Source of the DNA: Peribacillus frigoritolerans
GTDB taxonomy: Bacteria > Bacillota > Bacilli > Bacillales > DSM-1321
Length of the DNA: 64,000 nucleotides
NCBI RefSeq assembly: GCF_030676415.1
Contig: NZ_JAUUTW010000008.1
Coordinates: 124,001-188,000 of the forward strand
Direction: 5' to 3'
Position 1 is the first letter of the stretch, and the number at the start of each line of letters is the position of its first letter. Made by a program: the position numbers and the translations under genes. This document shows, piece by piece, positions 43,146 to 55,112 of this stretch. The notes beneath the pieces are model-generated. The model saw only the letters and a list, made by a program, of their open reading frames with translations, was not told the origin of the DNA and did not search any database.

Positions 43146-45281
43146 ATGGAAATGAATGGTTTACTGTGGATCAACTTAGTTGCGTTCCTGCTTGTAACCG
43201 CTTACGCCGCCGGTTTGTTTGTCTATTTGATAAAGACTCGTATAGCTTATATAAAACTTGGCAAAAAAGTGGAATTCGATAACCGTGTGAAAGATCGTCT
43301 TGTAAAAATAGGGGTTTATGTATTTGGACAGAAGAAGCTCTTTAAAGATAAAAAGAGCGGGATCATTCATGCCATGTTATTTTATGGTTTCATCTTAGTG
43401 CAATTTGGAGCACTTGACTTTTTCGTTAAAGGCTTAAGACCGGGGTGGCATTTACCGTTTGGCCCAGTTTATCCGGCCTTTACTTTCTTCCAGGAAATTG
43501 TGACGCTTACCGTTCTTGTTGCCATCCTATGGGCGGCATACCGTCGTTATGTCGAAAAGCTCGTTCGCTTGAAAAGGGATTTCAAAGCAGGTTTGGTTGT
43601 CATCTTCATTACAGGTATCATGATTACCGTATTGCTGGGTAATGGAATGGGAATGATCTGGCATGGACACGATGCAACTTGGTCAGAGCCAGTCGCATCA
43701 AGCATCGCTTTCCTATTCGGCTGGATGGGGACAACGGCGGCAACCGTCGTTTTTTATGTAGCTTGGTGGCTGCATTTACTTATCATATTATCTTTCCTTG
43801 TTTATATCCCGCAATCTAAGCATGCCCACTTGATTGCCGGTCCGATAAATGTATTCCTGAATCGCCTGGACAATCCAGGGAAATTGAAACCGGTTGATTT
43901 GGAAGAAGAGGTTTTCGACAAAGAAGGCAATCAATATTACGGTGCCAAATATATCGAAGACTTGACGCAGTATCAAATGGTGGACCTCTATGCCTGTGTG
44001 GAGTGCGGGCGCTGTACGAATATGTGCCCGGCTACAGGTACCGGTAAAATGCTGTCACCGATGGATATCATCATCAAGATGCGTGACCATTTAACAAATA
44101 CAGGCGCTGCCGTTACAACGAAGCAGCCATGGGTGCCGTCTTTTGTTTTTGGGAATACGAAGGGAAATAAGATAGCTTTGGCTGGTGCCGCGCAGGGGGC
44201 GCAGGAATCAGCTGCAGCAACCGAAGCTTACAGTCCGAGCCTGATTGGCGAAGTCATTACGGAAGAAGAACTTTGGGCTTGTACCACATGCCGGAACTGT
44301 GAAGATCAATGCCCGGTAATGAATGAACATGTCGACAAAATCATCGATATGCGCCGTTATCTAGTGTTGACAGAGGGCAGACTTGATCCTGATGCGCAAC
44401 GTGCCATGACGAATATTGAGCGTCAAGGAAATCCGTGGGGACTGAACCGTAAAGAGAGAGAAGATTGGCGAAGCCTTCGGGAAGATGTCAGCGTCCCTAC
44501 CGTGAAGGAATTAAAAAAGGCAGACGAAGAATTCGAGTATTTATTCTGGGTAGGTTCAATGGGATCATACGATAACAGAAGCCAGAAGATTGCCCTTTCC
44601 TTTGCTAAATTATTGAATGAAGCGGGCGTCAAATTCGCAATTCTCGGAAATAAGGAGAAAAACTCAGGGGATACACCCCGTCGATTGGGTAATGAGTTTG
44701 TTTTTCAGGAGCTTGCAATGAAAAATATAGAAGAATTCCAGAAGAATGAAATAAAGAAAATCGTTACGATCGATCCGCATGCATACAATATCTTCAAGAA
44801 TGAGTATCCGGATTTTGGCTTGGAAGCGGAAGTGTATCACCATACTGAATTGTTAGCCAAACTTGTCAGTGAAGGCAGGTTGGTCCCTCAGTTTCCTGTG
44901 AATGAGACGATAACATTCCACGATTCCTGTTACTTGGGAAGGTACAATGAAGTTTACAGCCCGCCGCGTGAAATCTTGCAATCCATTGATGGCGTGAAAC
45001 TTATTGAGATGGAGCGTAACCGCGAGAAGGGTATGTGCTGTGGAGCTGGAGGCGGTTTGATGTGGATGGAAGAGGAAACGGGAAACCGCATTAATGTGGC
45101 CCGTACCGAACAAGCGCTGGCCGTAAGTCCAACGGTGATCAGTTCCGGATGTCCTTATTGCCTGACCATGCTATCCGATGGTACGAAAGCAAAAGAAGTT
45201 GAGGAAAATGTGAAAACGTATGATGTGGCAGAACTACTCGAAAAAGCGGTAATAGGTGAAAATAAACCGGTAGCCTCTTAA
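43146..45281 (+). CDS. fadF: FadF (YwjF): membrane iron-sulfur oxidoreductase for acyl-CoA dehydrogenation electrons
   Basis: A 711-residue protein. The first ~240 residues form a cytochrome-b/NarI-like membrane region with about six segments. Two 4Fe-4S motifs follow: CVECGRCTNMCPATGTGK near residue 284 and CTTCRNCEDQCPVMNEH near 380. C-terminal heterodisulfide-reductase CCG domains have HDSCYLGR and CCGAGGG. Known or proposed role: passing electrons from ETF to the quinone pool during beta-oxidation. The B. subtilis homologue belongs to the FadR regulon with acdA and rpoE. GAGGGGGA precedes ATG 43146; the frame is open further upstream without a site. Confidence 0.88.
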   Translation: MEMNGLLWINLVAFLLVTAYAAGLFVYLIKTRIAYIKLGKKVEFDNRVKDRLVKIGVYVFGQKKLFKDKKSGIIHAMLFYGFILVQFGALDFFVKGLRPGWHLPFGPVYPAFTFFQEIVTLTVLVAILWAAYRRYVEKLVRLKRDFKAGLVVIFITGIMITVLLGNGMGMIWHGHDATWSEPVASSIAFLFGWMGTTAATVVFYVAWWLHLLIILSFLVYIPQSKHAHLIAGPINVFLNRLDNPGKLKPVDLEEEVFDKEGNQYYGAKYIEDLTQYQMVDLYACVECGRCTNMCPATGTGKMLSPMDIIIKMRDHLTNTGAAVTTKQPWVPSFVFGNTKGNKIALAGAAQGAQESAAATEAYSPSLIGEVITEEELWACTTCRNCEDQCPVMNEHVDKIIDMRRYLVLTEGRLDPDAQRAMTNIERQGNPWGLNRKEREDWRSLREDVSVPTVKELKKADEEFEYLFWVGSMGSYDNRSQKIALSFAKLLNEAGVKFAILGNKEKNSGDTPRRLGNEFVFQELAMKNIEEFQKNEIKKIVTIDPHAYNIFKNEYPDFGLEAEVYHHTELLAKLVSEGRLVPQFPVNETITFHDSCYLGRYNEVYSPPREILQSIDGVKLIEMERNREKGMCCGAGGGLMWMEEETGNRINVARTEQALAVSPTVISSGCPYCLTMLSDGTKAKEVEENVKTYDVAELLEKAVIGENKPVAS

Positions 45282-45290
45282 TTTAAATGC

Positions 45291-45343
45291 AATTGCCTGC
45301 TTCTTTTATATGGGATGAAACAAATGGGAGTAGGCAATTTTTT
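45291..45343 (+). terminator. Terminator after fadF
   Basis: AATTGCCT (45291-45298) pairs with AGGCAATT (45332-45339), followed by TTTTTT. It separates fadF from the thiolase operon. Confidence 0.7.
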
Positions 45344-45372
45344 CAATATTTATAAACTAAATATTTTCATTT

Positions 45373-45448
45373 TTGAGAAAAATGTGTAATATAATATAAA
45401 GCGCTTACAACACTATTTTTTTAACTCCAAATTGAGCGAGCGTTCAAT
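45373..45448 (+). promoter_or_regulatory. Promoter, cre-like site and palindromic operator of the beta-oxidation operon
   Basis: TTGAGA (45373-45378), 16 bp, TATAAA (45395-45400) form a probable SigA promoter. A cre-like site on the minus strand, TGTAAGCGCTTTAT (45409-45396), matches the CcpA consensus at 12 of 14 positions and covers the -10 box and start. Downstream, ATTGAGCGAGCGTTCAAT (45431-45448) is an imperfect palindrome (7 of 9 per arm) that may bind the operon's TetR regulator. Confidence 0.6.
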
Positions 45449-45472
45449 CAATGTTACTTATAGGGGGAAATA

Positions 45473-46666
<1,194 letters not shown>

Positions 46667-46697
46667 TAGTTTCATAGATGAATGAGGAGGGATTTTC

Positions 46698-47549
46698 ATG
46701 GGCATTCAAAAAGTGATGGTCATTGGCGCGGGACAGATGGGCTCTGGCATTGCCCAGGTTTGCGCAATGAGCGGTTATGAGGTTCTTTTACATGATTTAA
46801 AAGATGAATACGTAGAAAAAGGGTTAGGGACAATTACAAAGAACTTATCCCGGCAAGTTGAAAAAGGGAAAATGGAATCCGAGGAGAAGGATGCAATCCT
46901 TTCCCGGTTGACTTCCTCGACTGATTTGAAAAATGCGGCTGCGGTGGATTTAGTGATTGAAGCTGCAGTGGAAAATATGGAGATAAAAACAAAAATTTTC
47001 GCAGAGTTGGATGAAATCACGCCACAACATGTCATTCTAGCATCCAATACTTCTTCACTTCCAATTACCGAGATAGCCGCTGCCACGAAAAGGCCGGAAA
47101 AGGTAATTGGCATGCACTTCATGAACCCCGTTCCAGTCATGAAGCTGGTTGAGATCATCCGAGGCCTTGCTACATCGGATGAAGTTTATAAGGAAGTTGA
47201 AAAGATGGCTGAATCCTTGAACAAGGTACCGGTGGAAGTCAATGATTTTCCAGGTTTTGTAGCTAATCGGATTTTAATGCCGATGATCAATGAGGCCATC
47301 TATACACTTTATGAGGGCGTCGCCACTAAAGAGGCGATCGATGATGTGATGAAACTGGGAATGAACCATCCGATGGGCCCGCTTACGCTAGCTGACTTCA
47401 TTGGGCTCGACACATGCTTGTACATAATGGAAACCCTTCACCAAGGGCTCGGAGACGATAAATACCGACCGTGTCCGCTGTTAAGGAAATATGTAAAAGC
47501 TGGGTGGCTAGGCAAGAAGTCAGGACGGGGATTTTACGAATATAACTAA
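46698..47549 (+). CDS. mmgB: 3-hydroxybutyryl-CoA dehydrogenase, MmgB-like
   Basis: A 283-residue NAD-dependent dehydrogenase. The dinucleotide motif [14 protein letters not shown] lies at residues 8-21, the catalytic histidine is in [15 protein letters not shown] near residue 140, and the C-terminal domain has [10 protein letters not shown] and [19 protein letters not shown]. It oxidises 3-hydroxyacyl-CoA to 3-ketoacyl-CoA for the thiolase upstream. GAGGAGGG precedes the ATG, 31 bases after the thiolase. Confidence 0.95.
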   Translation: MGIQKVMVIGAGQMGSGIAQVCAMSGYEVLLHDLKDEYVEKGLGTITKNLSRQVEKGKMESEEKDAILSRLTSSTDLKNAAAVDLVIEAAVENMEIKTKIFAELDEITPQHVILASNTSSLPITEIAAATKRPEKVIGMHFMNPVPVMKLVEIIRGLATSDEVYKEVEKMAESLNKVPVEVNDFPGFVANRILMPMINEAIYTLYEGVATKEAIDDVMKLGMNHPMGPLTLADFIGLDTCLYIMETLHQGLGDDKYRPCPLLRKYVKAGWLGKKSGRGFYEYN

Positions 47550-47584
47550 TCATTGAAAGATGTGCAGCTGGGGAGGAATGAAGG

Positions 47585-48721
47585 ATGGATTTAAAGTTTA
47601 CAGAAGAACAGGAAATGATGCGGAAAATGGTAAGCACTTTTGCGGAGAATGAGATTACCCCTCATATCGAGGCAATGGAAACAGGCGTGTTTCCAAAAAC
47701 GATTCTGCAAAAAATGGGAGAGCTTGGTTTGATGGGAATCCCGATTTCAGAAGAATACGGTGGCGCGGGTATGGACTTCATGTCTTATATCATCGCCATC
47801 AATGAGATTTCCAAAGTTAGTCCGACTCTCGGTGTCATACTGTCCGTTCATACTTCTGTTGGAACAAATCCAATCGTTTATTTTGGAACGGAAGAGCAGA
47901 AGCGAAAGTATGTGCCTAAGTTAGCCGCTGGTAAATATTTAGGCGCATTTTGCTTGACTGAGCAAAGCTCAGGTTCCGATGCTGCGAGTTTGAAATCGAA
48001 GGCAGTGGCAGTAAAGGAAGACGGAGAATATCGAATAAATGGGTCCAAGGTTTTTATCACCAATGGCGGGGAAGCGGATGTATTCATTGTTTTTGCTTCA
48101 ACCGACCCTCAGAAGGGAAGCAAGGGAATCTCTGCTTTTATCGTGGAAAAAGGGACGCCAGGCTTAATCATCGGTAAAGATGAACGTAAAATGGGCCTTC
48201 ATGGATCGAGCACCGTACAGGTGACGTTCGAGGATATGAAAGTGCCTGCTGCCAATCTCTTAGGCAAAGAAGGTGAAGGCTTTAAGATCGCAATGGCCAA
48301 CTTGGATGCCGGAAGGATAGGCATTGCTGCTCAAGCTCTGGGAATTGCAGAAGGCGCCATGGAACATGCTGTCCAATATGCAAAAGACAGAGTTCAATTT
48401 GGCAAACCTATTGCAGCACAACAGGGGATTGGTTTCAAGCTTGCTGAAATGGCAACGAGTATAGAAGCTTCAAGGCTACTCGTCTATCGAGCGGCTAATT
48501 TACGCTCGCAGGGATTGAAGTGCGGTAAAGAGGCGGCAATGGCTAAGCTATTCGCTTCGAGGACGGCTGTCGAGGTGGCGATTGAAGCAGTCCAAGTGTT
48601 CGGCGGCTATGGATATTCAATGGAATATCCGGTCGAACGCTATTTCAGGGATGCAAAGGTAACTGAAATTTATGAGGGTACAAGCGAAATACAGAGAATG
48701 GTCATCAGTAAGAGCCTATAA
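47585..48721 (+). CDS. mmgC: Acyl-CoA dehydrogenase, MmgC-like
   Basis: A 378-residue flavin enzyme with the typical acyl-CoA dehydrogenase blocks: CLTEQSSGSDAASLKS near residue 122, VFITNGGEADVFIVFA, GRIGIAAQALGIAEGA, and the C-terminal VTEIYEGTSEIQR that carries the catalytic glutamate. It makes the trans-2-enoyl-CoA and passes electrons to ETF. About 60% or so of its positions look shared with the next gene, suggesting an old duplication (estimated by eye). The preferred chain length is not readable. An enoyl-CoA hydratase is not in the operon. Confidence 0.9.
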   Translation: MDLKFTEEQEMMRKMVSTFAENEITPHIEAMETGVFPKTILQKMGELGLMGIPISEEYGGAGMDFMSYIIAINEISKVSPTLGVILSVHTSVGTNPIVYFGTEEQKRKYVPKLAAGKYLGAFCLTEQSSGSDAASLKSKAVAVKEDGEYRINGSKVFITNGGEADVFIVFASTDPQKGSKGISAFIVEKGTPGLIIGKDERKMGLHGSSTVQVTFEDMKVPAANLLGKEGEGFKIAMANLDAGRIGIAAQALGIAEGAMEHAVQYAKDRVQFGKPIAAQQGIGFKLAEMATSIEASRLLVYRAANLRSQGLKCGKEAAMAKLFASRTAVEVAIEAVQVFGGYGYSMEYPVERYFRDAKVTEIYEGTSEIQRMVISKSL

Positions 48722-48748
48722 TTATGAAAAAATTGGAGGGGCATAGTC

Positions 48749-49888
48749 ATGCAATTTAAACTAACGGAAGAACATGAAATGATCAGGAAAATGGTGCGCG
48801 ATTTTGCCCAGAATGAAGTGGCTCCGACAGCTGCCGAGAGGGATGAAGAAGAACGATTTGACCGTGAGATCTTCGATAAAATGGCTGAACTTGGATTGAC
48901 TGGGATTCCGTGGCCTGAGGAATACGGCGGAATTGGAAGTGATTATTTAGCGTATTGCATAGCGATTGAGGAACTTTCCCGGGTTTGTGCTTCCACTGGG
49001 GTGACGTTATCAGCCCATACTTCCCTTGCAGGGTGGCCAATATATAAGTTTGGATCTGAAGAGCAAAAACAAAAATACCTTCGTCCAATGGCACAGGGTG
49101 AAAAAATCGGTGCATATGGGCTGACTGAACCTAGCTCAGGCTCTGACGCAGGCGGTATGAGAACGACTGCAAAGCTTGTAGGTGATGAATATATTATCAG
49201 CGGTTCAAAAATTTTCATTACGAACGGCGGGATTGCTGATACCTATGTTGTCTTTGCTTTGACTGACCCTGAATCGAAACAAAAAGGTACGAGTGCCTTT
49301 ATCATTGAAAAAGATTTCCCGGGTTTTAGTGTCGGTAAAAAAGAGAAGAAGCTGGGGATCCGTTCCTCACCGACCACGGAAATCATTTTTGATGAATGCC
49401 GAGTGCCTAAAGAAAATCTCCTTGGTAAAGAAGGAGAGGGCTTTAAAATAGCGATGATGACACTTGATGGCGGCCGTAATGGAATTGCAGCCCAGGCTGT
49501 TGGCATTGCCCAAGGTGCATTGGATGCCGCAGTTGATTATGCAAAAGAGCGCGTCCAATTCGGCAAGCCAATTTCTGCACAGCAAGGAATCGGTTTTAAA
49601 TTGGCGGATATGGCAACCGGTGTCGAAGCATCTAGACTATTAACCTATCAGGCTGCCTGGTTGGAATCAGTGGGTCTTCCTTATGGAAAAGAGTCGGCCA
49701 TGTCCAAACTTTTTGCTGGAGATACCGCCATGAAAGTGACGACAGAAGCCGTACAGGTCTTTGGAGGTTATGGATATACAAAAGATTATCCAGTAGAGCG
49801 GTATATGCGCGATGCGAAAATAACCCAGATTTACGAAGGTACACAGGAAATTCAAAAGCTGGTCATTTCACGGATGATTACTAAATAG
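48749..49888 (+). CDS. acdA: Acyl-CoA dehydrogenase AcdA
   Basis: A 379-residue acyl-CoA dehydrogenase very like B. subtilis AcdA by recall: [23 protein letters not shown] at the start, [34 protein letters not shown], and [15 protein letters not shown] with the catalytic glutamate. It may act on short branched acyl-CoAs such as isobutyryl-CoA, given the IcmF gene two positions on; that is inference. In B. subtilis acdA lies between fadF and rpoE, which agrees with this position. TTGGAGGGG precedes the ATG. Confidence 0.9.
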   Translation: MQFKLTEEHEMIRKMVRDFAQNEVAPTAAERDEEERFDREIFDKMAELGLTGIPWPEEYGGIGSDYLAYCIAIEELSRVCASTGVTLSAHTSLAGWPIYKFGSEEQKQKYLRPMAQGEKIGAYGLTEPSSGSDAGGMRTTAKLVGDEYIISGSKIFITNGGIADTYVVFALTDPESKQKGTSAFIIEKDFPGFSVGKKEKKLGIRSSPTTEIIFDECRVPKENLLGKEGEGFKIAMMTLDGGRNGIAAQAVGIAQGALDAAVDYAKERVQFGKPISAQQGIGFKLADMATGVEASRLLTYQAAWLESVGLPYGKESAMSKLFAGDTAMKVTTEAVQVFGGYGYTKDYPVERYMRDAKITQIYEGTQEIQKLVISRMITK

Positions 49889-50000
49889 GGTTGAAACTGA
49901 GGTTTTCCGATGAGGCACTGCCTTTACCGGAATTCCCTTTTCAATTTCTTCAGAATGTCTTTGGCAGTTAAATGATGGGCTTTTTAAAAGGAGTTTGAAA

Positions 50001-50651
50001 ATGGAAAAAAGAGAGGTTCTTGCATCTGTAAAGGATGAACGGCTGGTTGAAAAAAGGCGTACACAAATGATTAAAGGGGCGGTGACCCTTTTTAAGGAAA
50101 AGGGATTTCATCGTACGACTACAAGGGAAATTGCCAAAGCGGCCGGCTTTAGTATTGGCACGTTATACGAGTATATCCGAACCAAGGAAGATATATTATA
50201 TCTCGTCTGTGACTTTATCTATGATGAAGTCCAGGAAAAGCTTCAGAAAGAAATAGAACAGAGTGATGGGACACTTGAAAGCTTAAAGCTGACGATCGCC
50301 TATTTTTATAAAGTGATGGATGATATGCAGGACGAAGTGCTGGTCATGTATCAGGAAGTGAAAGCCCTGACGAAAGATGCTTTACCTTATGTATTGAATA
50401 AAGAACTTCGGATGGTCGGCATGTTTGAAAAGGTGATCACGAAATGTGTTGAGAATGGGGAGCTATCGTTGACGGAAAAACAAATAAGCCTTGTTTCACA
50501 TAATATTTTCGTTCAGGGACAGATGTGGAGTTTTAGAAGATGGGCTTTGCATAAACAGTATACGCTTCAAGAGTATGTTGAACTGCAGACGCAATTATTG
50601 ATTCAAAATGTATCGCTTACAAAAAGCACTGATATAAATACGTTTCAATAA
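50001..50651 (+). CDS. TetR-family transcriptional regulator
   Basis: A 216-residue regulator. The N-terminal HTH ([41 protein letters not shown]) is clear, followed by a helical ligand domain. The frame opens at TTG 49995, but AAAAGGAG (49986-49993) sets ATG 50001. It lies between acdA and icmF and starts 11 bases ahead of icmF, so it likely controls this acyl-CoA block and senses an acyl-CoA. It differs from the FadR implied by the 43063 site. Its operator may be the palindrome at 45431. Confidence 0.9.
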   Translation: MEKREVLASVKDERLVEKRRTQMIKGAVTLFKEKGFHRTTTREIAKAAGFSIGTLYEYIRTKEDILYLVCDFIYDEVQEKLQKEIEQSDGTLESLKLTIAYFYKVMDDMQDEVLVMYQEVKALTKDALPYVLNKELRMVGMFEKVITKCVENGELSLTEKQISLVSHNIFVQGQMWSFRRWALHKQYTLQEYVELQTQLLIQNVSLTKSTDINTFQ

Positions 50652-50662
50652 GGAGGAGCAAA

Positions 50663-53600
50663 ATGAGTACAGTTGAGGTGTATAAACCGAAGAACCATAT
50701 TAGATTCGTTACAGCTTCGAGTTTATTTGATGGACATGATGCATCTATCAATATTATGAGGAGGATCCTTCAGTCCAGCGGCGCGGAAGTTATTCACCTG
50801 GGGCATAATCGCTCGGTGGAAGAGATCGTGAATGCGGCCATCCAGGAAGATGTTCAAGGCATTGCCATGTCATCTTACCAAGGCGGACATGTGGAATATT
50901 TTAAATATATGTATGACCTGCTGAAGGAAAAGGGAGCCGAGCACATTCGGATCTTTGCCGGCGGTGGCGGTGTCATCATCCCAAGGGAAATTAAAGAACT
51001 TCATGATTATGGGATTGCCCGTATCTTTTCGCCTGATGAAGGGCGGGAATATGGGCTTCAAGGGATGATAAACGTATTGATGGAGGAGTGTGATTTCTCG
51101 ACAGTCAAACCATCTTTACAGGAACGCTTTGATGAATTGATTGCTGGGGGAACAAATGCCATTGCCCAATTCATTACCTTTGCCGAAAATAGACTCGATG
51201 TTTCACAGGAATCAGCGGCAGCGGTGGAGAGTCTTTTTGAGCAGATCAAAACTTCCGAAAAGAAAGTTCCTGTTCTAGGAATTACAGGGACTGGCGGCGC
51301 TGGAAAAAGCTCATTGACTGATGAATTGATACGAAGGTTCATTAACGAAATTCCAGACGAGAGAGTCGCCATTCTATCTGTTGACCCGACCAAACAGAAA
51401 ACGGGCGGTGCCCTGCTTGGTGACAGGATCAGAATGAACTCGATCTTTTCAGAGCGTGTATATATGCGGAGCCTAGCCACGCGCCATTCAAAAAGTGAGT
51501 TGTCTTTGGCGATAAAAGATGCCATTTCAGTCGTGAAGGCAGCTGGCTTCGATTTAATCATCGTTGAAACGAGCGGAATTGGTCAGGGAGATGCAGAAAT
51601 TGCCGAAATATGCGATGTATCCATGTATGTAATGACGAGTGAATTCGGTGCTCCTTCGCAACTTGAAAAAATCGATATGATAGATTATGCAGACTTGATA
51701 GTCATTAATAAATACGAGCGCAAAGGCTCCGAGGATGCAAAAAACCAAGTTCAAAAGCAATACCAAAGAAGCCGTACACTTTTTGATCAAGATCCATCAG
51801 AAATGCCAGTATACGGTACAATCGCTTCCCAATTCAATGACCCAGGCACCAATGCATTATTCGCTGCCCTGATTGAAAAGCTTAATGAAAAATCAGGGAC
51901 GGGTTGGAGTACGGCCTTTTCGAAAGAAGCGGATGTTTACAAGCAAAATGTCATCATTCCCAATGACCGTCGGTATTATTTACGTGAAATCAGTGATACG
52001 GTCAGATCGTATCATAAGCGTGCGGCTGAACAAGTACGTATGGCCCGGAGGCTTTTCCAGCTTGAAGGAGCAATTGATGCAATTAAGGAAAATGATAACA
52101 ACGACGATATGGTGGCTTCTTTAGAAAAACTGAAAAAGGAAACCGCTTCGAATTTATCACCTGAATCCAAAAAAATCCTTTCTGGATGGATGGAATTAAA
52201 AGAAAAGTATGCAGGAGAGCAGTTTGTAACGAAAGTCAGGGATAAAGAAATCGTCACAAAACTGAAAACCAAAAGTTTATCAGGTTTAATGATTCCGAGA
52301 GTATCACTGCCTAAGTATGTGGATTATGGAGAGATCTTAGGATGGGTATTCCGTGAGAACGTTCCGGGCTTCTTTCCTTACACAGCGGGAGTCTTTCCAT
52401 TCAAGCGTGAAGGGGAAGACCCAAAGCGGCAATTTGCCGGTGAAGGATCGCCCGACCGAACCAACAGGCGTTTTCATTATTTGTCAAAGGATGATACTGC
52501 TAAACGGCTAAGTACTGCTTTCGATTCTGTAACTTTATATGGCGAGGACCCTGATCACCGGCCTGATATCTATGGAAAGGTAGGGGAAAGCGGAGTCAGC
52601 ATCTGTACGTTGGATGACATGAAAAAGCTGTATGCAGGCTTTGATCTTTGCCACCCCTCAACCTCTGTATCCATGACCATCAATGGACCGGCGCCAATCA
52701 TTTTGGCCATGTATATGAATACGGCAGTCGATCAGCAGATTCAACGGAAAGAAGAAGAGTTAGGCCGTCCCCTTACGGATGCCGAAGCGGAAGAAGTGCA
52801 GGCTTATACCCTTCAAACGGTACGCGGAACTGTTCAAGCGGATATTCTGAAAGAGGACCAAGGCCAGAATACATGCATCTTCTCTACGGAATTTGCTTTA
52901 AGGTTAATGGGGGACATTCAAGCATATTTCATCGATCGGAAAGTCAGGAACTACTACTCTGTATCCATTTCTGGCTATCACATTGCAGAAGCGGGTGCCA
53001 ATCCCATTTCACAGCTGGCTTTTACATTAGCGAATGGCTTTACTTACATCGAATATTATTTAAGTCGCGGAATGAATATTGATGACTTTGCCCCGAATTT
53101 GTCGTTCTTCTTCTCAAATGGGCTCGACCCGGAATATACGGTTATCGGGAGGGTGGCAAGAAGGATTTGGGCGACGGTCATGCGGGATAAATATGGTGCG
53201 AATGACCGTAGCCAGAAGCTCAAATACCATATACAGACTTCCGGGCGCTCCCTTCATGCGCAAGAAATTGATTTCAATGATATCAGAACGACACTTCAGG
53301 CTTTAATGGCCCTGCAGGATAACTGTAACTCCCTGCATACTAATGCGTACGATGAAGCCATCACGACGCCTACTGAAGAATCCGTGCGCCGGGCAATGGC
53401 CATACAAATGATCATTACAAAGGAGCATGGTCTCTCAAAAAATGAAAACCCGATGCAAGGTGCCTTCATCGTAGAGGAATTGACGGATCTGGTTGAAGAG
53501 GCCGTATTGCAAGAGTTCGATCGCATCAATGATCGGGGCGGTGTACTGGGTGCAATGGAGACGCAGTATCAGCGCGGGAAAATCCAGGATGAATCGATGC

Positions 53601-53929
53601 ATTACGAAATGAAAAAGCATACGGGAGAATTGCCGATCATTGGTGTCAATACGTATTTGAACCCAAATCCTCCTTCCGAAGAAGCAGTGAACAGCATGGA
53701 AATTGCCCGTGCAACAAAGGAAGAAAAGGAAGGGCAAATCATAAATCTCCGGGCATTCCAGGAAAGAAATAAGGAGTTCACGGATGAGGCGCTGACTAAA
53801 CTGAAATTGGCAGCCATGAATGGGGAAAATATTTTTGCTGAACTCATGAACTGCGTGAGAGTGGCCAGTCTGGGTCAGATAACGAGGGCGCTATATGATG
53901 TAGGCGGTCAATATCGAAGAAATATGTAA
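50663..53929 (+). CDS. icmF: Fused isobutyryl-CoA mutase IcmF (adenosylcobalamin-dependent)
   Basis: A 1088-residue three-part fusion. Residues about 12-140 are the B12-binding domain, with the cobalt-ligand histidine in [10 protein letters not shown] (H25) and FAGGGGVI. Residues about 200-420 are a MeaI-type G-protein chaperone with P-loop GTGGAGKSS (near 209) and [17 protein letters not shown]. From about 520 on is the acyl-CoA mutase barrel. [12 protein letters not shown] carries the phenylalanine seen in isobutyryl- rather than methylmalonyl-CoA mutases. It interconverts isobutyryl- and n-butyryl-CoA. Known IcmF proteins occur in Geobacillus. It needs adenosylcobalamin, made by the operon at 1-7000. 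AAGGAGGAG precedes the ATG. Confidence 0.94.
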   Translation: MSTVEVYKPKNHIRFVTASSLFDGHDASINIMRRILQSSGAEVIHLGHNRSVEEIVNAAIQEDVQGIAMSSYQGGHVEYFKYMYDLLKEKGAEHIRIFAGGGGVIIPREIKELHDYGIARIFSPDEGREYGLQGMINVLMEECDFSTVKPSLQERFDELIAGGTNAIAQFITFAENRLDVSQESAAAVESLFEQIKTSEKKVPVLGITGTGGAGKSSLTDELIRRFINEIPDERVAILSVDPTKQKTGGALLGDRIRMNSIFSERVYMRSLATRHSKSELSLAIKDAISVVKAAGFDLIIVETSGIGQGDAEIAEICDVSMYVMTSEFGAPSQLEKIDMIDYADLIVINKYERKGSEDAKNQVQKQYQRSRTLFDQDPSEMPVYGTIASQFNDPGTNALFAALIEKLNEKSGTGWSTAFSKEADVYKQNVIIPNDRRYYLREISDTVRSYHKRAAEQVRMARRLFQLEGAIDAIKENDNNDDMVASLEKLKKETASNLSPESKKILSGWMELKEKYAGEQFVTKVRDKEIVTKLKTKSLSGLMIPRVSLPKYVDYGEILGWVFRENVPGFFPYTAGVFPFKREGEDPKRQFAGEGSPDRTNRRFHYLSKDDTAKRLSTAFDSVTLYGEDPDHRPDIYGKVGESGVSICTLDDMKKLYAGFDLCHPSTSVSMTINGPAPIILAMYMNTAVDQQIQRKEEELGRPLTDAEAEEVQAYTLQTVRGTVQADILKEDQGQNTCIFSTEFALRLMGDIQAYFIDRKVRNYYSVSISGYHIAEAGANPISQLAFTLANGFTYIEYYLSRGMNIDDFAPNLSFFFSNGLDPEYTVIGRVARRIWATVMRDKYGANDRSQKLKYHIQTSGRSLHAQEIDFNDIRTTLQALMALQDNCNSLHTNAYDEAITTPTEESVRRAMAIQMIITKEHGLSKNENPMQGAFIVEELTDLVEEAVLQEFDRINDRGGVLGAMETQYQRGKIQDESMHYEMKKHTGELPIIGVNTYLNPNPPSEEAVNSMEIARATKEEKEGQIINLRAFQERNKEFTDEALTKLKLAAMNGENIFAELMNCVRVASLGQITRALYDVGGQYRRNM

Positions 53930-53934
53930 ACCAA

Positions 53935-53970
53935 GAAGGGGGCTCCGAACGTTTAGGGGCCTCTTTTTTA
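53935..53970 (+). terminator. Terminator after icmF
   Basis: GGGGCTCC (53940-53946 region) pairs with GGGGCCTC (53956-53963 region) through G-C and G-T pairs, followed by TTTTTT. Confidence 0.6.
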
Positions 53971-54067
53971 AATAAATTCCGTCTTTTTTAACAAAATGAA
54001 GATTTTACCTTATAATTATTTGGAAAAGGGGCAAAAATGAAGAATCAGCCCTATTGGAGTTGAGAAA

Positions 54068-54229
54068 ATGAACCTGAAAATGATTGGTTTAATCATAGGT
54101 TACTTTCTTGCCATCATTTTTTTATTTGAGCTGTATGAACATCAATTGGGTGCCATTTCTTTTTTTATCCTGACTGTTGTCTTTTTTACGGCAGCCTATC
54201 GTCAGAAATCCAAAAAGAAAAAGGAATGA
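54068..54229 (+). CDS. Small membrane protein of unknown function
   Basis: A 53-residue frame beginning MNLKMIGLIIGYFLAIIF. Two hydrophobic segments (about residues 5-21 and 28-45) are joined by the polar ELYEHQLG, and the tail is very basic (RQKSKKKKK-like). A GGAG site lies nine bases before the ATG. It is read from icmF towards rpoE. I do not recognise a family; the paired helices and positive tail suggest a small membrane protein rather than chance, but it is not certain. Confidence 0.55.
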   Translation: MNLKMIGLIIGYFLAIIFLFELYEHQLGAISFFILTVVFFTAAYRQKSKKKKE

Positions 54230-54441
54230 TCTTTAGCTTTTGGTTTCCTGTGAATGATAGACAATGAGGTAAATCTGTGAAAGTATCATATAGAACTAGC
54301 ATAAACCCATTTAGATTGTTTATAATGGAGTATATGTCTAGCAGGAATTGTCGTTATTTTACCGAACTACTGTTTTAGATTATTTTTTTATGTGAAAAAA
54401 CACGGAATTCAGTGTTTGAATAGAGAAGGGAAGTGCGGAAT

Positions 54442-55029
54442 TTGAGTTTAAAACAATACTCAAAAGAGCAATTATTGGAAATGTCCTTAATAGAGATGGC
54501 ATATGATTTGTTGGTGGAAAGAAATGAACCGATTCCATTTAAAGACTTAATAAGTGAATTAGCTTCACTGCACCATTTATCTAAAGCGGAAGTGGAAAAG
54601 AAAATTGCACAATTCTATACGGATTTAAATGTGGATGGCCGTTTCACTTCACTTGGAGACAACCGCTGGGGATTGAAAACATGGTATCCGGTTGACCAAA
54701 TCGAAGAAGAAGTCGTACATGTTGTAAAACCTAAAAAGAAAAAGAAAGCCAAAAAGGCTGCTGTCGTTATCGACGATTTCGATGAACTTGAAGACGAGGA
54801 CCTTGACTTTGAAGAAGATATCGATGATCTGGACGAGGATGAAGATGACGACGATGATGATATTCTAGGTACTCCAGTCATCGACGAAGTGCTTTTGGAT
54901 GATGACGTGGATGATGACGACGATCTGGAAGAAGAAATAATCGAAGATGATGCATTTGTCCTGGAAGATGATGAGGACGAAGATGACTTGGATGACGTGG
55001 ATGACGTGGATAAAGAGGATGAGAAATAA
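54442..55029 (+). CDS. rpoE: RNA polymerase delta subunit RpoE
   Basis: A 195-residue protein. The N-terminal HARE-HTH domain (about residues 1-95: SLKQYSKEQLLEMSLIEMAY .. IAQFYTDLNVDGRF..WGLKTWYPVDQI) is followed by a KKKKKAKK patch and then a long Asp/Glu tail to the end. Delta speeds RNA polymerase recycling and sensitises it to the initiating NTP. The start is TTG 54442, matching the known N-terminus; GTG 54433 is too near the AGAAGGG site. A TATAAT near 54322 may be its promoter. It is followed by pyrG, as in B. subtilis. Confidence 0.95.
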   Translation: MSLKQYSKEQLLEMSLIEMAYDLLVERNEPIPFKDLISELASLHHLSKAEVEKKIAQFYTDLNVDGRFTSLGDNRWGLKTWYPVDQIEEEVVHVVKPKKKKKAKKAAVVIDDFDELEDEDLDFEEDIDDLDEDEDDDDDDILGTPVIDEVLLDDDVDDDDDLEEEIIEDDAFVLEDDEDEDDLDDVDDVDKEDEK

Positions 55030-55039
55030 ATAATCGCCC

Positions 55040-55082
55040 TTGACTTTTTGAGGCGAAATTTGTAGAATCATTTTTGGGCTCC
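55040..55082 (+). promoter_or_regulatory. pyrG promoter with GGGCTCC initial transcribed sequence
   Basis: TTGACT (55040-55045), 17 bp, TAGAAT (55063-55068), then TTTTT GGGCTCC with GGG at 55076-55078, seven bases after the -10. In B. subtilis pyrG, low CTP stalls the polymerase after GGG, so extra G residues are added. The same layout is present here. Confidence 0.9.
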
Positions 55083-55112
55083 TTAAAAAAGGACACAATG
55101 ATTAAATTATAT

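Noticed and set aside
45429-45446. A second FadR box upstream of the thiolase gene
   Set aside because: The best alignment matches only about 10 of 18 consensus positions; the site is better described as a separate palindrome.
54615-54881. A serine-rich minus-strand frame opposite rpoE
   Set aside because: It is the antisense of the Asp/Glu codon tract of the delta subunit and has no ribosome site.
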